A stretch of DNA of 17,396 nucleotides from an uncultured Collinsella sp. (GCA_958452935.1 CAUDVX010000035.1:1-17396), one strand, 5' to 3'; positions 8,001-15,247 are shown, counted from the first letter of the stretch. Numbers and translations: made by a program. Notes: generated by a model not told the origin, from the sequence alone.

Positions 8001-8727
8001 GCGCCACATGCATGTTGTGGACGGCCTCGTCGGTAAGCGCCAGCTCACGGCACGGGAAGATCTCGATGCTGTCCTCGTTGCCGATGGTCTGGCCCGTGGA
8101 GCTCACCATGCGGCGGATGCGGTCGATCTCGTCGCCAAAGAACTCAATGCGCACGGGCGCCTTTTCCTGCGCGGGAAACACCTCGACGGTGTCGCCGTGC
8201 ACACGGAACAGGCCGGGCGCGTCGGCGGCGCCGGCATTGGTGTAGCCCATGCCCACCAGACGCTGCGGCACCTCGTCAAAGGGAATCTCCTCGCCCACCG
8301 CAAAAGTAGTGGACTCCCAGTAGCGGCTCTCGACCGGCGGCACGCAGCGCAGCAGCGCGCGGGCCGAGGCGACCATGATGCAGTTGTCCCCGCGCACGAT
8401 GCGCCCGAGCGCCTCGCAGCGCTGGGCCACCACGGCGTCGTCGGGCGCCTGCTCGCGCCAAGGATAGTCCTTGCGCTCGGGAAAGCGGCACACGTGCGCC
8501 AGGCCCACATAGGCGGCAAGGCTACGCGCGGCGCGATCGGCTGCATCCTCGCCACTCACGATGTAGACCGTAGGGCGCGGGCGGCGCGCAAACTGGGCGG
8601 CGGCCATAAGCGTTCGACCCGACTGAGACACGGCCAGCGTCACGTCCTCGCCAGAATCGAGCCCGGCCTCGACGGTCTGCAGCGCCTCGGCAGTGTAGAG
8701 CTGCGCGGCTATACGGTGAATGAGCAT
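5095..8727 (-). CDS. mfd: Transcription-repair coupling factor Mfd
   Basis: A 1210-residue ATP-dependent translocase that removes RNA polymerase stalled at DNA damage and brings in UvrA. Order seen: N-terminal UvrB-like module (1-about 400), RNA-polymerase-interacting (CarD-like) domain at 532-589 (FKPGDYVVHATHGIALF...), SF2 helicase lobes with Walker A GDVGFGKTE (683-691), DEEQ box (784-787), LTLSATPIPRT (807-817), ESGID (927-931) and QLKGRVGRS (953-961), then the Mfd C-terminal domain (about 1050-1165). It is a little longer than E. coli Mfd (1148): an Ala/Arg-rich stretch at about 420-475 precedes the polymerase-binding domain and the tail is Gly-rich. The start is the ATG at 8727 with GGAGGA six bases upstream; nine codons upstream is a worse start. 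Confidence 0.97.
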   Translation of the reverse strand: MLIHRIAAQLYTAEALQTVEAGLDSGEDVTLAVSQSGRTLMAAAQFARRPRPTVYIVSGEDAADRAARSLAAYVGLAHVCRFPERKDYPWREQAPDDAVVAQRCEALGRIVRGDNCIMVASARALLRCVPPVESRYWESTTFAVGEEIPFDEVPQRLVGMGYTNAGAADAPGLFRVHGDTVEVFPAQEKAPVRIEFFGDEIDRIRRMVSSTGQTIGNEDSIEIFPCRELALTDEAVHNMHVALYRASQDDSKLAALLEMVDARIVTPELDRFLPVMYGQTVSPLSHVSGKALVVLSEPRSLFDDCLRAYEDIEARAGEAGVDRLDGLYVRAQQLDFGSQQRLNYVSLIRAGGAVTAELKIEQPAIAGSDNRFMTRIQEVVGKRYACVFAIPDRGARESMELTFGDEGITFEESLTAAPENAGAIGERVRVAAADSADRAARQEAHASIRERRADALNARSLEAGAAQAAAGAAVPTISRGRVTFVDSALPQGVVVPDANLAVFSIADLNARMDANRARSRRKVDITQITFPFKPGDYVVHATHGIALFSEIARQEVGGKERDYFLLEYADGDKLYVPLEQVDRITRYVGPDGDKPRLTRLNTADWTRATNKARKNAKKLAFDLVDLYTRRSSITGIACPPDTPEQIEMEESFPYDETRDQLEAIADIKADMEAPKPMDRLLCGDVGFGKTEVALRAAFKCVDSGRQVMVLCPTTILAQQHYETFFERFAPFGLEVEVLSRFRTPAQQKRALKAFAEGTIDVLIGTHRLLSADVNPKNLGLVIIDEEQRFGVQHKEQLKNLREQIDVLTLSATPIPRTMQMATSGVRDMSLITTPPTGRRPVIVHVGEYDPDVVSAAIRLEVGRGGQVYYVSNRVKTIDDAVARVHEAAPEARVGVAHGKMSPREVEDVMIEFATKKIDVLIATTIVESGIDNATANTLIIEDSQRLGLAQLYQLKGRVGRSATQAYAYFMFPGELPLTEEATARLTALSEFQDLGSGMRIAMRDLEIRGAGSLMGAEQHGNLSSVGFDLFTQMLGQAVAEARGDDDAGVEAASVGINLPADYFLSEEYLPAVDQRVLVYRKLAAAEDLESIDEVQEETEAAHGELPLAGLNLFNRARIRIRGERLGLESVTLSGGRITFLGIDVPKKVAFELKTRYGAVNFPKSRKLSVPYKAGAGAGSGLGRGLDANDGTGPVAAALMLLQQLGASDDD

Positions 8728-8751
8728 GCTGTTCCTCCGGCATTGCAACGC

Positions 8752-8780
8752 CAAAAGCCCGCCGAGGCAAGCTCGGCGGG
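8752..8780 (-). terminator. mfd: Terminator-like hairpin in the mfd leader
   Basis: CCCGCCGAG (8758-8766) and CTCGGCGGG (8772-8780) form a perfect 9-bp stem with a 5-base loop. On the minus strand it is followed by CTTTTGG. It lies about 25 bases upstream of the mfd start codon and about 75 bases downstream of a stronger terminator, so it would end transcripts begun between the two. It may be a second-line terminator or an attenuator of mfd. Confidence 0.6.
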
Positions 8781-8854
8781 TCGTTCGTCAAATTCATTGC
8801 CTGTCATGGTAGCGCATGGAGAGGACTCCAGCTCAAGCGTACGCCCAGCCCCGC

Positions 8855-8885
8855 AAAAAACGCCAGACGGGCAAGCCGTCTGGCG
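8855..8885 (-). terminator. Strong rho-independent terminator after the zinc-ribbon gene
   Basis: CGCCAGACGG (8861-8870) and CCGTCTGGCG (8876-8885) pair perfectly around GCAAG. On the minus strand six T (complement of 8855-8860) follow directly. It stands about 30 bases after the stop of the zinc-ribbon membrane protein gene. Its loop has the same five bases as the mfd-leader hairpin. Confidence 0.9.
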
Positions 8886-8911
8886 CTATCAGAGTGAGCT
8901 ATACACCGAGT

Positions 8912-9958
8912 CTAATCGTAGACGCCCATTTTAAGCAGTGTGAAGGTCGGAGCGCCGTCGCCCTGCGCGACGCGGACCGTGCAAGTCTCGGTACGGCCCA
9001 TGGATGCGTCCGCTTGAATTGCGGCGATGAACTGGTTCTTTGGCAGGCCGTAAGTGCTCTCGGGGATGTCGGAAGGAAGTAACATGCCGCCAGCACTGTA
9101 GACCTCATAGGTGAGCTCGTAGATGTTGTCGCCAAGGTCAGTCGCGCCCGTAACGATGGCACACGGTGGGTTGTAATTTCCCTGGCCATATTCCTGTTTC
9201 AGATACAAGTACCCACCATGCGCTTCGGCCGAATCAGGAATCGCCTGCCCCTCCGGCGTTCTGTCATAAGTCATATCGGCATCGGAAAGCGTCAGACCCG
9301 TCAAGCGGTTGAGTTCCCTATTGATCACATCAGTCGCCACACGCTGGCTATTACCGTTGTCATAGTCGCCTTTCTCGATTCGATACGGCGCGTTGTCAAT
9401 AAAATGGCACCAGATAAACTTAACCAGCTTGTATTTCTCGTCATCAGAAAGTCCGTCAGTCGAATCGAAGCCGCCCGTCTGATACCAGTCCCGATCGAAG
9501 TGCTCCTCCGTAAAGTTCGACAGGAACAGGTTCGCGGCGGCATAGGTTGCCTGGTCATTGAGGTCGACCTTTACGCTGCTGCCCGTCTGCGCGGGCTCTT
9601 CCGCCTCATCCTCGTCGGAGGCAGGCTTCTCCTTGGCGCTTCCCTTGTCCTTGTGCTCGGCAGAACCCTCGTCGGACCCAAGTACCGTAATCTGCGATGA
9701 ATTGCCCTGCCCAAGCGGCCCCAGCACGCCGGTCAGCGCCAGAGCGGCACCGCCGGCAACGAGCACGCCCACCACGCACATGCTGACAATCACCGCGCGC
9801 TTATGTGACTTCTTCTGCACGGGAGGCATCCCTGCCGCCGGCATCGATGCGGGCTCAGCAGGCGCGGCCGCCGGAGAGGCAGCGCCCATGCGCGCCCCGC
9901 AGTTCGTGCAAAAATCGGTTCCGTCGGGCATCTCGGAGCCACACTTGGTGCAAAACAT
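8912..9958 (-). CDS. Zinc-ribbon, single-pass membrane protein of unknown function
   Basis: A 348-residue protein. Residues 1-23 are a double-CxxC zinc ribbon (C3, C6, C17, C20; FCTKCGSEMPDGTDFCTNCG) of the type put at the N-terminus of many actinobacterial and Firmicutes membrane proteins. An Ala/Pro linker follows, then a basic stop KKSHKR and one membrane helix (about 54-79), an acidic Ser/Glu/Asp/Lys linker (about 95-135), and a folded domain to the end (YAAANLFLSNFTEEHF ... TCTVRVAQGDGAP). The topology implies a cytoplasmic zinc ribbon and an outside C-terminal domain. I do not recognise that domain. The ATG at 9958 has AAGGGG about ten bases upstream; a start ten codons earlier is less supported. 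A strong terminator follows. Confidence 0.8.
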   Translation of the reverse strand: MFCTKCGSEMPDGTDFCTNCGARMGAASPAAAPAEPASMPAAGMPPVQKKSHKRAVIVSMCVVGVLVAGGAALALTGVLGPLGQGNSSQITVLGSDEGSAEHKDKGSAKEKPASDEDEAEEPAQTGSSVKVDLNDQATYAAANLFLSNFTEEHFDRDWYQTGGFDSTDGLSDDEKYKLVKFIWCHFIDNAPYRIEKGDYDNGNSQRVATDVINRELNRLTGLTLSDADMTYDRTPEGQAIPDSAEAHGGYLYLKQEYGQGNYNPPCAIVTGATDLGDNIYELTYEVYSAGGMLLPSDIPESTYGLPKNQFIAAIQADASMGRTETCTVRVAQGDGAPTFTLLKMGVYD

Positions 9959-10076
9959 ATTCGGGCATCCCCTTACAACAAACGGCATTTGCCGTCATCA
10001 TATTGAGCCCTCGCGACCCAAATGTGTTGCGCAACATTGGCCAAAGCCTTCGGACGCCGGCAAAACGTGCCGGGCC

Positions 10077-10742
10077 CTACCCCGTCACGCGCACGCTGGG
10101 GCAAAGGTCTGCCAGTGGGCACTCGTCGCACTTAGGTTTGCGGGCGTCGCAGATCTCGCGGCCAAAGGTAATCCACTGGTGGTTGACCGACTCCCAATAC
10201 TCGTGCGGCAAAATCTTGAGCAGATCTTGCTCGGTCTTGAGCGGCTCTTTGGCGTGCGTCTTGGGACTCAGCATCAGGCGGTGCGCGATGCGGTTGACGT
10301 GCGTATCCACCGCGATGCCTTCCACGATGCCGTACCCCACGTTGAGCACGATGTTCGCTGTCTTGCGCCCCACGCCCGGCAGCTTTACAAGCTCCTTCAT
10401 GTCGGCCGGTACCTCGCCGCCGTAGTCGGCAACGATCATCTGCGCGGCCTCCACGGCATGCTTGGCCTTACTCTTATAAAAGCCGAGTGACTTAATGGTG
10501 TCCGCCACGTCGGTCACACTTGCCCCGGCCATGGCCTCGGGCGTTGGCCACTGGGCAAACAGTTGGGGCGTCACCTTGTTGACCTGCGCGTCGGTCGTCT
10601 GCGCCGAGAGCAGTACCGCGATGAGCAGCCTAAAGGGATTCTCGTGGTCCAAGAAGCACTCGACCGGGCCATAGCGACGGTTAAGGCGCTCGCACACCTC
10701 GATGGCGCGCTCGCGTTTGGCGGCATTGGTCTCGCGTGGCAT
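10077..10742 (-). CDS. nth: Endonuclease III (DNA glycosylase/AP lyase)
   Basis: A 221-residue base-excision repair enzyme that removes oxidised pyrimidines and nicks abasic sites. Seen: helix-hairpin-helix LPGVGRKTANIV with catalytic K127, catalytic D146 in AVDTHVNR, and the [4Fe-4S] cluster C198-x6-C205-x2-C208-x5-C214. All key residues are present and the length is typical. The start is the ATG at 10742 with GAGGAG five bases before it. It is 63 bases downstream of the ABC exporter gene on the same strand with no terminator in between, so the two may be co-transcribed. A short CCGGCA/TGCCGG stem after its stop has no T run and is not called as a terminator. Confidence 0.95.
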   Translation of the reverse strand: MPRETNAAKRERAIEVCERLNRRYGPVECFLDHENPFRLLIAVLLSAQTTDAQVNKVTPQLFAQWPTPEAMAGASVTDVADTIKSLGFYKSKAKHAVEAAQMIVADYGGEVPADMKELVKLPGVGRKTANIVLNVGYGIVEGIAVDTHVNRIAHRLMLSPKTHAKEPLKTEQDLLKILPHEYWESVNHQWITFGREICDARKPKCDECPLADLCPSVRVTG

Positions 10743-10805
10743 AACGACTCCTCGGCTCGGCAGAAACAAAACTTCACGGAAACGATTGTCCCACGTACGG
10801 GGGCT

Positions 10806-12608
10806 TTAAGCCTCCAAAAATGCGCCGGTCTGGCGGCCCCACAGGCTTGCGTACTCGCCGCCTGCCTCAACGAGCTGCGCATGCGTACCGTCCTCGACAA
10901 TCTCGCCGTCCGCCAGCACCACGATGCGGTCGAGCGCCGCCACGGTGGACAGGCGATGCGCCACCACAATGGAGGTGCGGCCGCGCATCAGGTTCTCGAA
11001 CGCCTCCTGCACCAGCGCCTCGGACTCGCTGTCCAGGGCAGACGTCGCCTCGTCGAGCACCAGAATCGGCGCGTCAGTGAGAATGGCACGGGCGATGGCC
11101 ACGCGCTGGCGTTGGCCGCCCGAAAGCTTAACGCCGCGCTCGCCCACCATGGTGTCAAAGCCATGGGGCAGACGATCGATAAACTCCAGGGCATTTGCCA
11201 GGCGCGCGGCCTCGCGAATCTGCTCGTCGGTAGCGTCGGGACGACCGTAGGCGATATTTTCGCGAATAGAGCGGTGGAACAGCAGCGCCTCCTGCGGCAC
11301 GTAGGCAACCTGGCGGCGCAGGCTCTGCTGCGTGCAGCGCGAGACGTCCTGGCCGTCCACGAGCACGCGCCCGCCCTGCACGTCGTCCAGGCGCAGCAAC
11401 AGCTTGGTGAGCGTCGTCTTGCCCGAGCCCGATTTGCCCACCAGGCCCACGCGCTGGCCCGCCGCCACATGGAGCGTCAGGTCGTTGAACACGCTCTCGC
11501 CCGCCGCGGCGTCACGGTATGCAAAGCTCAAGTGCTCAAAATCAATCGCGCCCTCGCGCACCTTGAGCTCGGGGGCATTCTCGTCGTCTGCCACCAGACG
11601 CGGCTCGTCCAGCACGCGCGTCATCTCGGCCGCATCGCCCAGCGCGCGGTTGATGCGCTGCATCATGGAGCTCACGTAGTTCAGACGCATGGTGAGGTTG
11701 TACGTATAGGTAAAGATCATGACAAGCGCGCCGGCCGAGATGCCAAACCACGCATTGCCGCCCGCGACGAACACACTCACCACGGCCATGGTAATGACGA
11801 TAAGGCCCGAGGTCGTAAAGTTGCGTTGCATCATGGCGTGCATCGATACCGTTTCGGCATCGCGCGCAGCACGATCGGCGGTATCGAATAGGTCGCGCTC
11901 AAAGTCCTCGCGCCCGCAGGTCTTGACGGCCAGGATATTCGTGACCGCGTCGGACAGCACGCCCGACAGCTTGTTCTGCGCGGCGGACGTCGCGGCCGAA
12001 AGCGGCATGATGCGCTTGTACATAAGCCAGACAAACGCAATGTAGACGACCATGATGCCCACCAGGATCACGGTAAATGCGGGCACCACCGGGGCGAGCG
12101 CCACCACCGTGCAGATGATCGAGGTGATGGTGGGGATGAGCGAATACACCGTCACGTCCACCAGCCCCGTGTAGCCGCTCATAAAACGGCTCGTCTGGCT
12201 CACAAGCGATCCGCCAAAGCGGCTGGTGTGGAACGTCATGGATTGATTGGAGAGCGTGTCGAAGCACAAGCGCGCCAGGTGATAGTTGCCCGCAATCTCG
12301 AGCTTGTAGACGGTGTAGTCCTGCAGTTTGGAGAGGATCTGGCCTACCAGGTTAACGAGCACGAGCGCCAAAATGTAAGGACCGAAGACCTCAAACACCT
12401 GGTCGCCTGCCACGGGGCCGGCCTGGACGCGGTCGACGATAAGCGCCATCACGTAGGTGTTGGCAAACGTAAGCAAAAAGATATAGCCCGCCGACGAGAA
12501 TACCGAGAGAAAGACGATCAGCGGCTGCGTGCGCGTGACGTCCCAAAAACGCTGCAATGTGCGGCGCACGGTGGAGCGTTTGAGCGGACTGGTGCTTCTC
12601 TGAGACAT
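10806..12608 (-). CDS. ABC exporter, fused membrane and ATPase domains
   Basis: A 600-residue half-transporter of the type IV exporter fold (MsbA/LmrA-like) that works as a dimer. Residues about 25-330 hold six membrane helices. The ATPase domain follows: Walker A GKSGSGKT (391-398), Q-loop VPQEA (437-441), signature LSGGQ (495-499), Walker B ILVLDE (515-520) and switch H551 in VAHRLST. All catalytic residues are intact, so it should hydrolyse ATP. Only one such gene is present, so it likely forms a homodimer. The cargo (lipid, peptide or drug) cannot be told. The start at 12608 has AAAGGAAG in front; an in-frame start 12 codons earlier lies in the leader. rmuC ends 107 bases upstream; nth follows closely. 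Confidence 0.92.
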   Translation of the reverse strand: MSQRSTSPLKRSTVRRTLQRFWDVTRTQPLIVFLSVFSSAGYIFLLTFANTYVMALIVDRVQAGPVAGDQVFEVFGPYILALVLVNLVGQILSKLQDYTVYKLEIAGNYHLARLCFDTLSNQSMTFHTSRFGGSLVSQTSRFMSGYTGLVDVTVYSLIPTITSIICTVVALAPVVPAFTVILVGIMVVYIAFVWLMYKRIMPLSAATSAAQNKLSGVLSDAVTNILAVKTCGREDFERDLFDTADRAARDAETVSMHAMMQRNFTTSGLIVITMAVVSVFVAGGNAWFGISAGALVMIFTYTYNLTMRLNYVSSMMQRINRALGDAAEMTRVLDEPRLVADDENAPELKVREGAIDFEHLSFAYRDAAAGESVFNDLTLHVAAGQRVGLVGKSGSGKTTLTKLLLRLDDVQGGRVLVDGQDVSRCTQQSLRRQVAYVPQEALLFHRSIRENIAYGRPDATDEQIREAARLANALEFIDRLPHGFDTMVGERGVKLSGGQRQRVAIARAILTDAPILVLDEATSALDSESEALVQEAFENLMRGRTSIVVAHRLSTVAALDRIVVLADGEIVEDGTHAQLVEAGGEYASLWGRQTGAFLEA

Positions 12609-12647
12609 GGGCTTCCTTTCGCGTCTGATAGGGCGAAACGCCATTGT

Positions 12648-12663
12648 TGCACACTAAAGTGCA
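12648..12663. promoter_or_regulatory. Short palindrome before the ABC exporter gene
   Basis: TGCAC (12648-12652) and GTGCA (12659-12663) form an inverted repeat with six central bases in the 107-base gap between rmuC and the exporter gene, about 40 bases before the exporter's ATG. It may be an operator; there is no other support, and arms of five bases can occur by chance. Confidence 0.25.
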
Positions 12664-12715
12664 CTTCAGGCAAGCACGATTGCGAAAAACGCCCGCGCGC
12701 CGCCGTCCGTTGCGG

Positions 12716-14071
12716 CTAGCCCTCGTCTTCCTGGCCCGCAAGTAAGCCTGCGGACTCCAAGCCCAAAATCTCGTCGGCCTCCTCGGCATCTTCCAGGGCG
12801 TCGATGTCCTTGAGCTTGCGCTCCATAACGTTGGTGCGCGTGGTGATAATGCCCTCGACCGTCTTGCCCGCGGTCTCAATCTGCTGCTGGGCGCGGCGCA
12901 GCGCCGCCTGATAGCGCGGCAGCTCAGCCTTGACGGCGGAAAGCACGCGTAGCACATCGTCGGTGCGTTTTTGCAGCCTAAACGTCTGATAGCTCATCTG
13001 CAGGCTGTTGAGGATGGCGGCCATGGTACTGGGGCCGGCAACGTTGACGTGATAGTCGCGGCCCAGGGTCTCGATAAGCCCGGGGCGGCTGACGACCTCG
13101 GCGTACAGCCCCTCAAACGGAACGAACAGAATGCCAAAGTTGGTCGTCGCGGGCACGCTCAGATACTTTTCGCAGATGTCCTTGGCCTCGCGTTTGACCA
13201 TCATATCGAGCGTCTTGCGCGCTGCGGCGACGGCCTCAGCGTCACCCGACTCCTGGGCGTCGAGCAGATGCTCGTACGCATCGCCCGGGAATTTGGAGTC
13301 GATCGGCAGCAGCACGGGATCACCCTCGTCCACCGGCAGCTTGACGGCAAACTCAACGCGCTCCGAGGCGCCGGGCTTGGTGGCAACGTTTTCCAGATAC
13401 TGGTCGGGCGTAAGGATGTCCGCCAGGATTGCGCCCAGCTGCACCTCGCCCAAAATGCCACGCGCCTTGACGTTGCCCAGCACGCGCTTAAGGTCGCCCA
13501 CGCCGGTGGCGATAGACTGCATGTCGCCCAGCCCCTTGTACACGGCCTCGAGCTGGTCGCTCACCTGCTTAAACGATGCAGACAGGCGATCGTTGAGCGT
13601 ACGGGAGAGTTTCTCGTCCACCGTCGCGCGCATCTGGTCGAGCTGCACGTTGTTATCCTTGCGGATGGCGCCCAGCTGGGCATCGACCGTCTCGCGCACC
13701 TTGTCCAGGCGGTGCTCGATGCCCTCGCGGTTGGCACCGAGCTGTTGAGCCGTCTCACGGCGCAGGTCATCCATACGGTCGCCGGCCTGCGAGAACTCGC
13801 GCGCAATGGTCAGGTAGCGCTGCTGCTCCACGGCGGCGTCGGTCGTCTGCTGCTGCGCGATGGCATTTGCCGTGCGGCGGGTTTCTGCCAGCGCGACGTT
13901 GAGGGCATCGAGCGCGCTGTTGGCCTGCTCGAGCGCCGCGAGCGTCTCCGCGTCGTTGCCGCCACGCTCTCGCAACTCGGCACGAAGGCCTTTAAGCTGC
14001 AGGGCGCAAACCACAGCAACTCCCACCGCTACCAAGGCAATCACAACAAGCGCAATATCAATAGCAGACAT
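12716..14071 (-). CDS. rmuC: DNA recombination protein RmuC
   Basis: A 451-residue protein. One membrane helix (about 5-25) is followed by a long coiled coil (about 26-185, rich in Ala, Gln, Glu, Arg) and then the RmuC nuclease-like domain (about 190-420): GVGDLKRVLGNVKARGILGE, ILTPDQYLENV, and ERVEFAVKL with LLPIDSKFP. The latter holds the E240-D258-x-K260 pattern of the PD-(D/E)xK nuclease fold. E. coli RmuC limits DNA inversion at short inverted repeats, which is notable beside the many hairpins in this window, though no link is shown. The acidic tail (EDAEEADE) is usual. The start at 14071 has GGAG six bases upstream; a start 11 codons earlier has no site. Confidence 0.93.
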   Translation of the reverse strand: MSAIDIALVVIALVAVGVAVVCALQLKGLRAELRERGGNDAETLAALEQANSALDALNVALAETRRTANAIAQQQTTDAAVEQQRYLTIAREFSQAGDRMDDLRRETAQQLGANREGIEHRLDKVRETVDAQLGAIRKDNNVQLDQMRATVDEKLSRTLNDRLSASFKQVSDQLEAVYKGLGDMQSIATGVGDLKRVLGNVKARGILGEVQLGAILADILTPDQYLENVATKPGASERVEFAVKLPVDEGDPVLLPIDSKFPGDAYEHLLDAQESGDAEAVAAARKTLDMMVKREAKDICEKYLSVPATTNFGILFVPFEGLYAEVVSRPGLIETLGRDYHVNVAGPSTMAAILNSLQMSYQTFRLQKRTDDVLRVLSAVKAELPRYQAALRRAQQQIETAGKTVEGIITTRTNVMERKLKDIDALEDAEEADEILGLESAGLLAGQEDEG

Positions 14072-14122
14072 AGACTCCGCCCAATAAACCCAATCGATTA
14101 TCAATCAAAACCGCGATTAATC

Positions 14123-14686
14123 TTACCCCGCCACACGCATCGGGCGCCCGGCCCCTTCTTGGGAGCTTCTCTCTTCCGCATATTCCATAATGCGACGCGC
14201 CGTCTCCCTGCTCACCTTTGAGTCATCGCCGGCTAAGTATGCGTACACGTTTCCCTTATTCAGATTCAAATCGCGGCAGAGACCGTAGCGCGTTACGCCC
14301 GATTCCCCTAGCGCCCCCAATGTTCTTTTTCGCATCAGGGCGTTGATCCTTCTGTCCGCCACTGGCTTTTCCTTCACCGCTCTATACGCACGCCAAACGT
14401 TGGCATAACGGTTAGGGAGCTCACTTTTGGCGCATAGAGACGCCATGCCACCCGCTTGATCGTACAAGGACAAAACGCCTCGGTAATCCTCTTCCATCCA
14501 CGAGCCCTCGGATAAACCCAGAACGTATTCAGCTTTTCCCTGCGCCAAAGCGAGCAAAAACAGAGGCTCCGCCACGCGCGGTGCAACCGTCGTCGCCCGC
14601 TCAACCAGTTTTCTAAAACTCAGCGACTGCTGTCCGGATAGCTCTCGGCAATAGCCTTTCAAAAATCCCTCAAAGGTCAGATTCAA
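14123..14686 (-). CDS. Possible separate HTH partner from internal TTG start
   Basis: The same frame as the fusion from codon 177: a 187-residue product beginning at TTG (14686-14684). The sequence AAGGAGGTG ends close to seven bases before it, as good a Shine-Dalgarno as any in the window, while such a site has no purpose inside a single-domain-chain gene. The product would be the helical region plus the C-terminal HTH and no nucleotidyltransferase motif, which fits an antitoxin made in excess. This is an alternative start within the larger frame, not an extra locus. Confidence 0.45.
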   Translation of the reverse strand: MNLTFEGFLKGYCRELSGQQSLSFRKLVERATTVAPRVAEPLFLLALAQGKAEYVLGLSEGSWMEEDYRGVLSLYDQAGGMASLCAKSELPNRYANVWRAYRAVKEKPVADRRINALMRKRTLGALGESGVTRYGLCRDLNLNKGNVYAYLAGDDSKVSRETARRIMEYAEERSSQEGAGRPMRVAG

Positions 14687-15214
14687 CCGAGCACCTCCTT
14701 TTTTGTATTGCCTGTATGCACAGACCATCTCTTGATAGCTTCGCTCCGAAGGCGACGACGCCAGCGCTTCTCCCTCGTCGAATATAAGCCGTTCGAGCAG
14801 ATCCCAATCAAGTCGGTCGATAAACGCTCGGCTATGGAGGTCGACGATGTCGTTCGGACGGTAGGCATAGAGCTTCATTACCGCCAGGTCCTCCAAGGAT
14901 GGCGTAAAGTACCTGATAAAACGCGCCCCAATATCTACGGGAATCAAACGATCTTCGTAATTGAATGGCATCTGATTACAATATGCCACCGCCATACCAT
15001 TCACCTCGGGGTATCGAGCTATGATCTCGCGGAGGCACCTATCTGCCTCAAACACATCAATGTCATGTGTAACCGACCGATTCGTCACATCGTTTAGCAT
15101 GAAGGCGCTTCCTCCCACCAATACAACGCTCGGCCTATCGTCTCGTGGGCCTATTTCCAGCTCCGCCTCTTCATCAATGCCCAAAAGAGTCTGCTCTAAA
15201 TCCTGCTTATACAT
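14123..15214 (-). CDS. Nucleotidyltransferase + HTH fusion, likely joined toxin-antitoxin pair
   Basis: One 363-residue frame with two parts. Residues 1-170 carry a minimal nucleotidyltransferase signature: G34-G-S-A37, D51-I-D53 in THDIDVFEAD, and a third acidic D94 in IPVDIG, as in DUF6036/AbiEii-like enzymes. Residues 177-363 form a helical protein (FEGFLKGYCRELSG...) that ends in a helix-turn-helix-like segment (about 306-345: RYGLCRDLNLNKGNVYAYL, then KVSRETARR). At the join lie a strong ribosome binding site and an in-frame TTG (codon 177), so the second part may also be made alone. The gene is visibly more AT-rich than its neighbours, as expected of an acquired module. The ATG has AGGA six bases upstream. 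The toxin-antitoxin role is inferred from architecture; the domain family call is from motif only. Confidence 0.7.
   Translation of the reverse strand: MYKQDLEQTLLGIDEEAELEIGPRDDRPSVVLVGGSAFMLNDVTNRSVTHDIDVFEADRCLREIIARYPEVNGMAVAYCNQMPFNYEDRLIPVDIGARFIRYFTPSLEDLAVMKLYAYRPNDIVDLHSRAFIDRLDWDLLERLIFDEGEALASSPSERSYQEMVCAYRQYKKGGARLNLTFEGFLKGYCRELSGQQSLSFRKLVERATTVAPRVAEPLFLLALAQGKAEYVLGLSEGSWMEEDYRGVLSLYDQAGGMASLCAKSELPNRYANVWRAYRAVKEKPVADRRINALMRKRTLGALGESGVTRYGLCRDLNLNKGNVYAYLAGDDSKVSRETARRIMEYAEERSSQEGAGRPMRVAG
14684..14704 (-). promoter_or_regulatory. A6 tract, Shine-Dalgarno and TTG start inside the fusion gene
   Basis: Read on the minus strand: six A (14704-14699), then GGAGG (14698-14694), seven spacer bases, then TTGA. 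In the present sequence the upstream frame runs straight through. With one A fewer, the upstream frame would read K-K-E-V-L-G and stop at the TGA of that same TTGA. That is the usual four-base overlap of coupled genes. Confidence 0.65.
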
Positions 15215-15226
15215 AGTAAATCCTAT

Positions 15227-15247
15227 TATTATTCATTTTCAATAATA
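15227..15247. promoter_or_regulatory. AT-rich palindrome upstream of the fusion gene, candidate operator
   Basis: TATTATT (15227-15233) and AATAATA (15241-15247) form a perfect inverted repeat with seven central bases, 13 bases before the ATG and just upstream of its AGGA site. It lies in the most AT-rich stretch of the region, where -10-like TATTAT and TAGTAT boxes overlap it. The HTH part of the gene product would be the natural binder, as in autoregulated toxin-antitoxin modules; this is inferred. No convincing -35 was found. Confidence 0.45.

Noticed and set aside
10040..10076. Terminator after nth (CCGGCA/TGCCGG stem)
   Set aside because: The stem is only six pairs and no T run follows on the minus strand.
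12971..14221. Plus-strand open frame (416 codons) opposite rmuC
   Set aside because: It is antisense to the conserved RmuC domain and coiled coil; no recognisable fold or start signal.
14699..14705. dnaX-like -1 ribosomal frameshift at AAAAAAG in the fusion gene
   Set aside because: The reading phase is wrong: reaching the TGA of the separate first gene needs a +1 ribosomal shift or a one-base deletion, not -1, and no stimulatory stem was seen.
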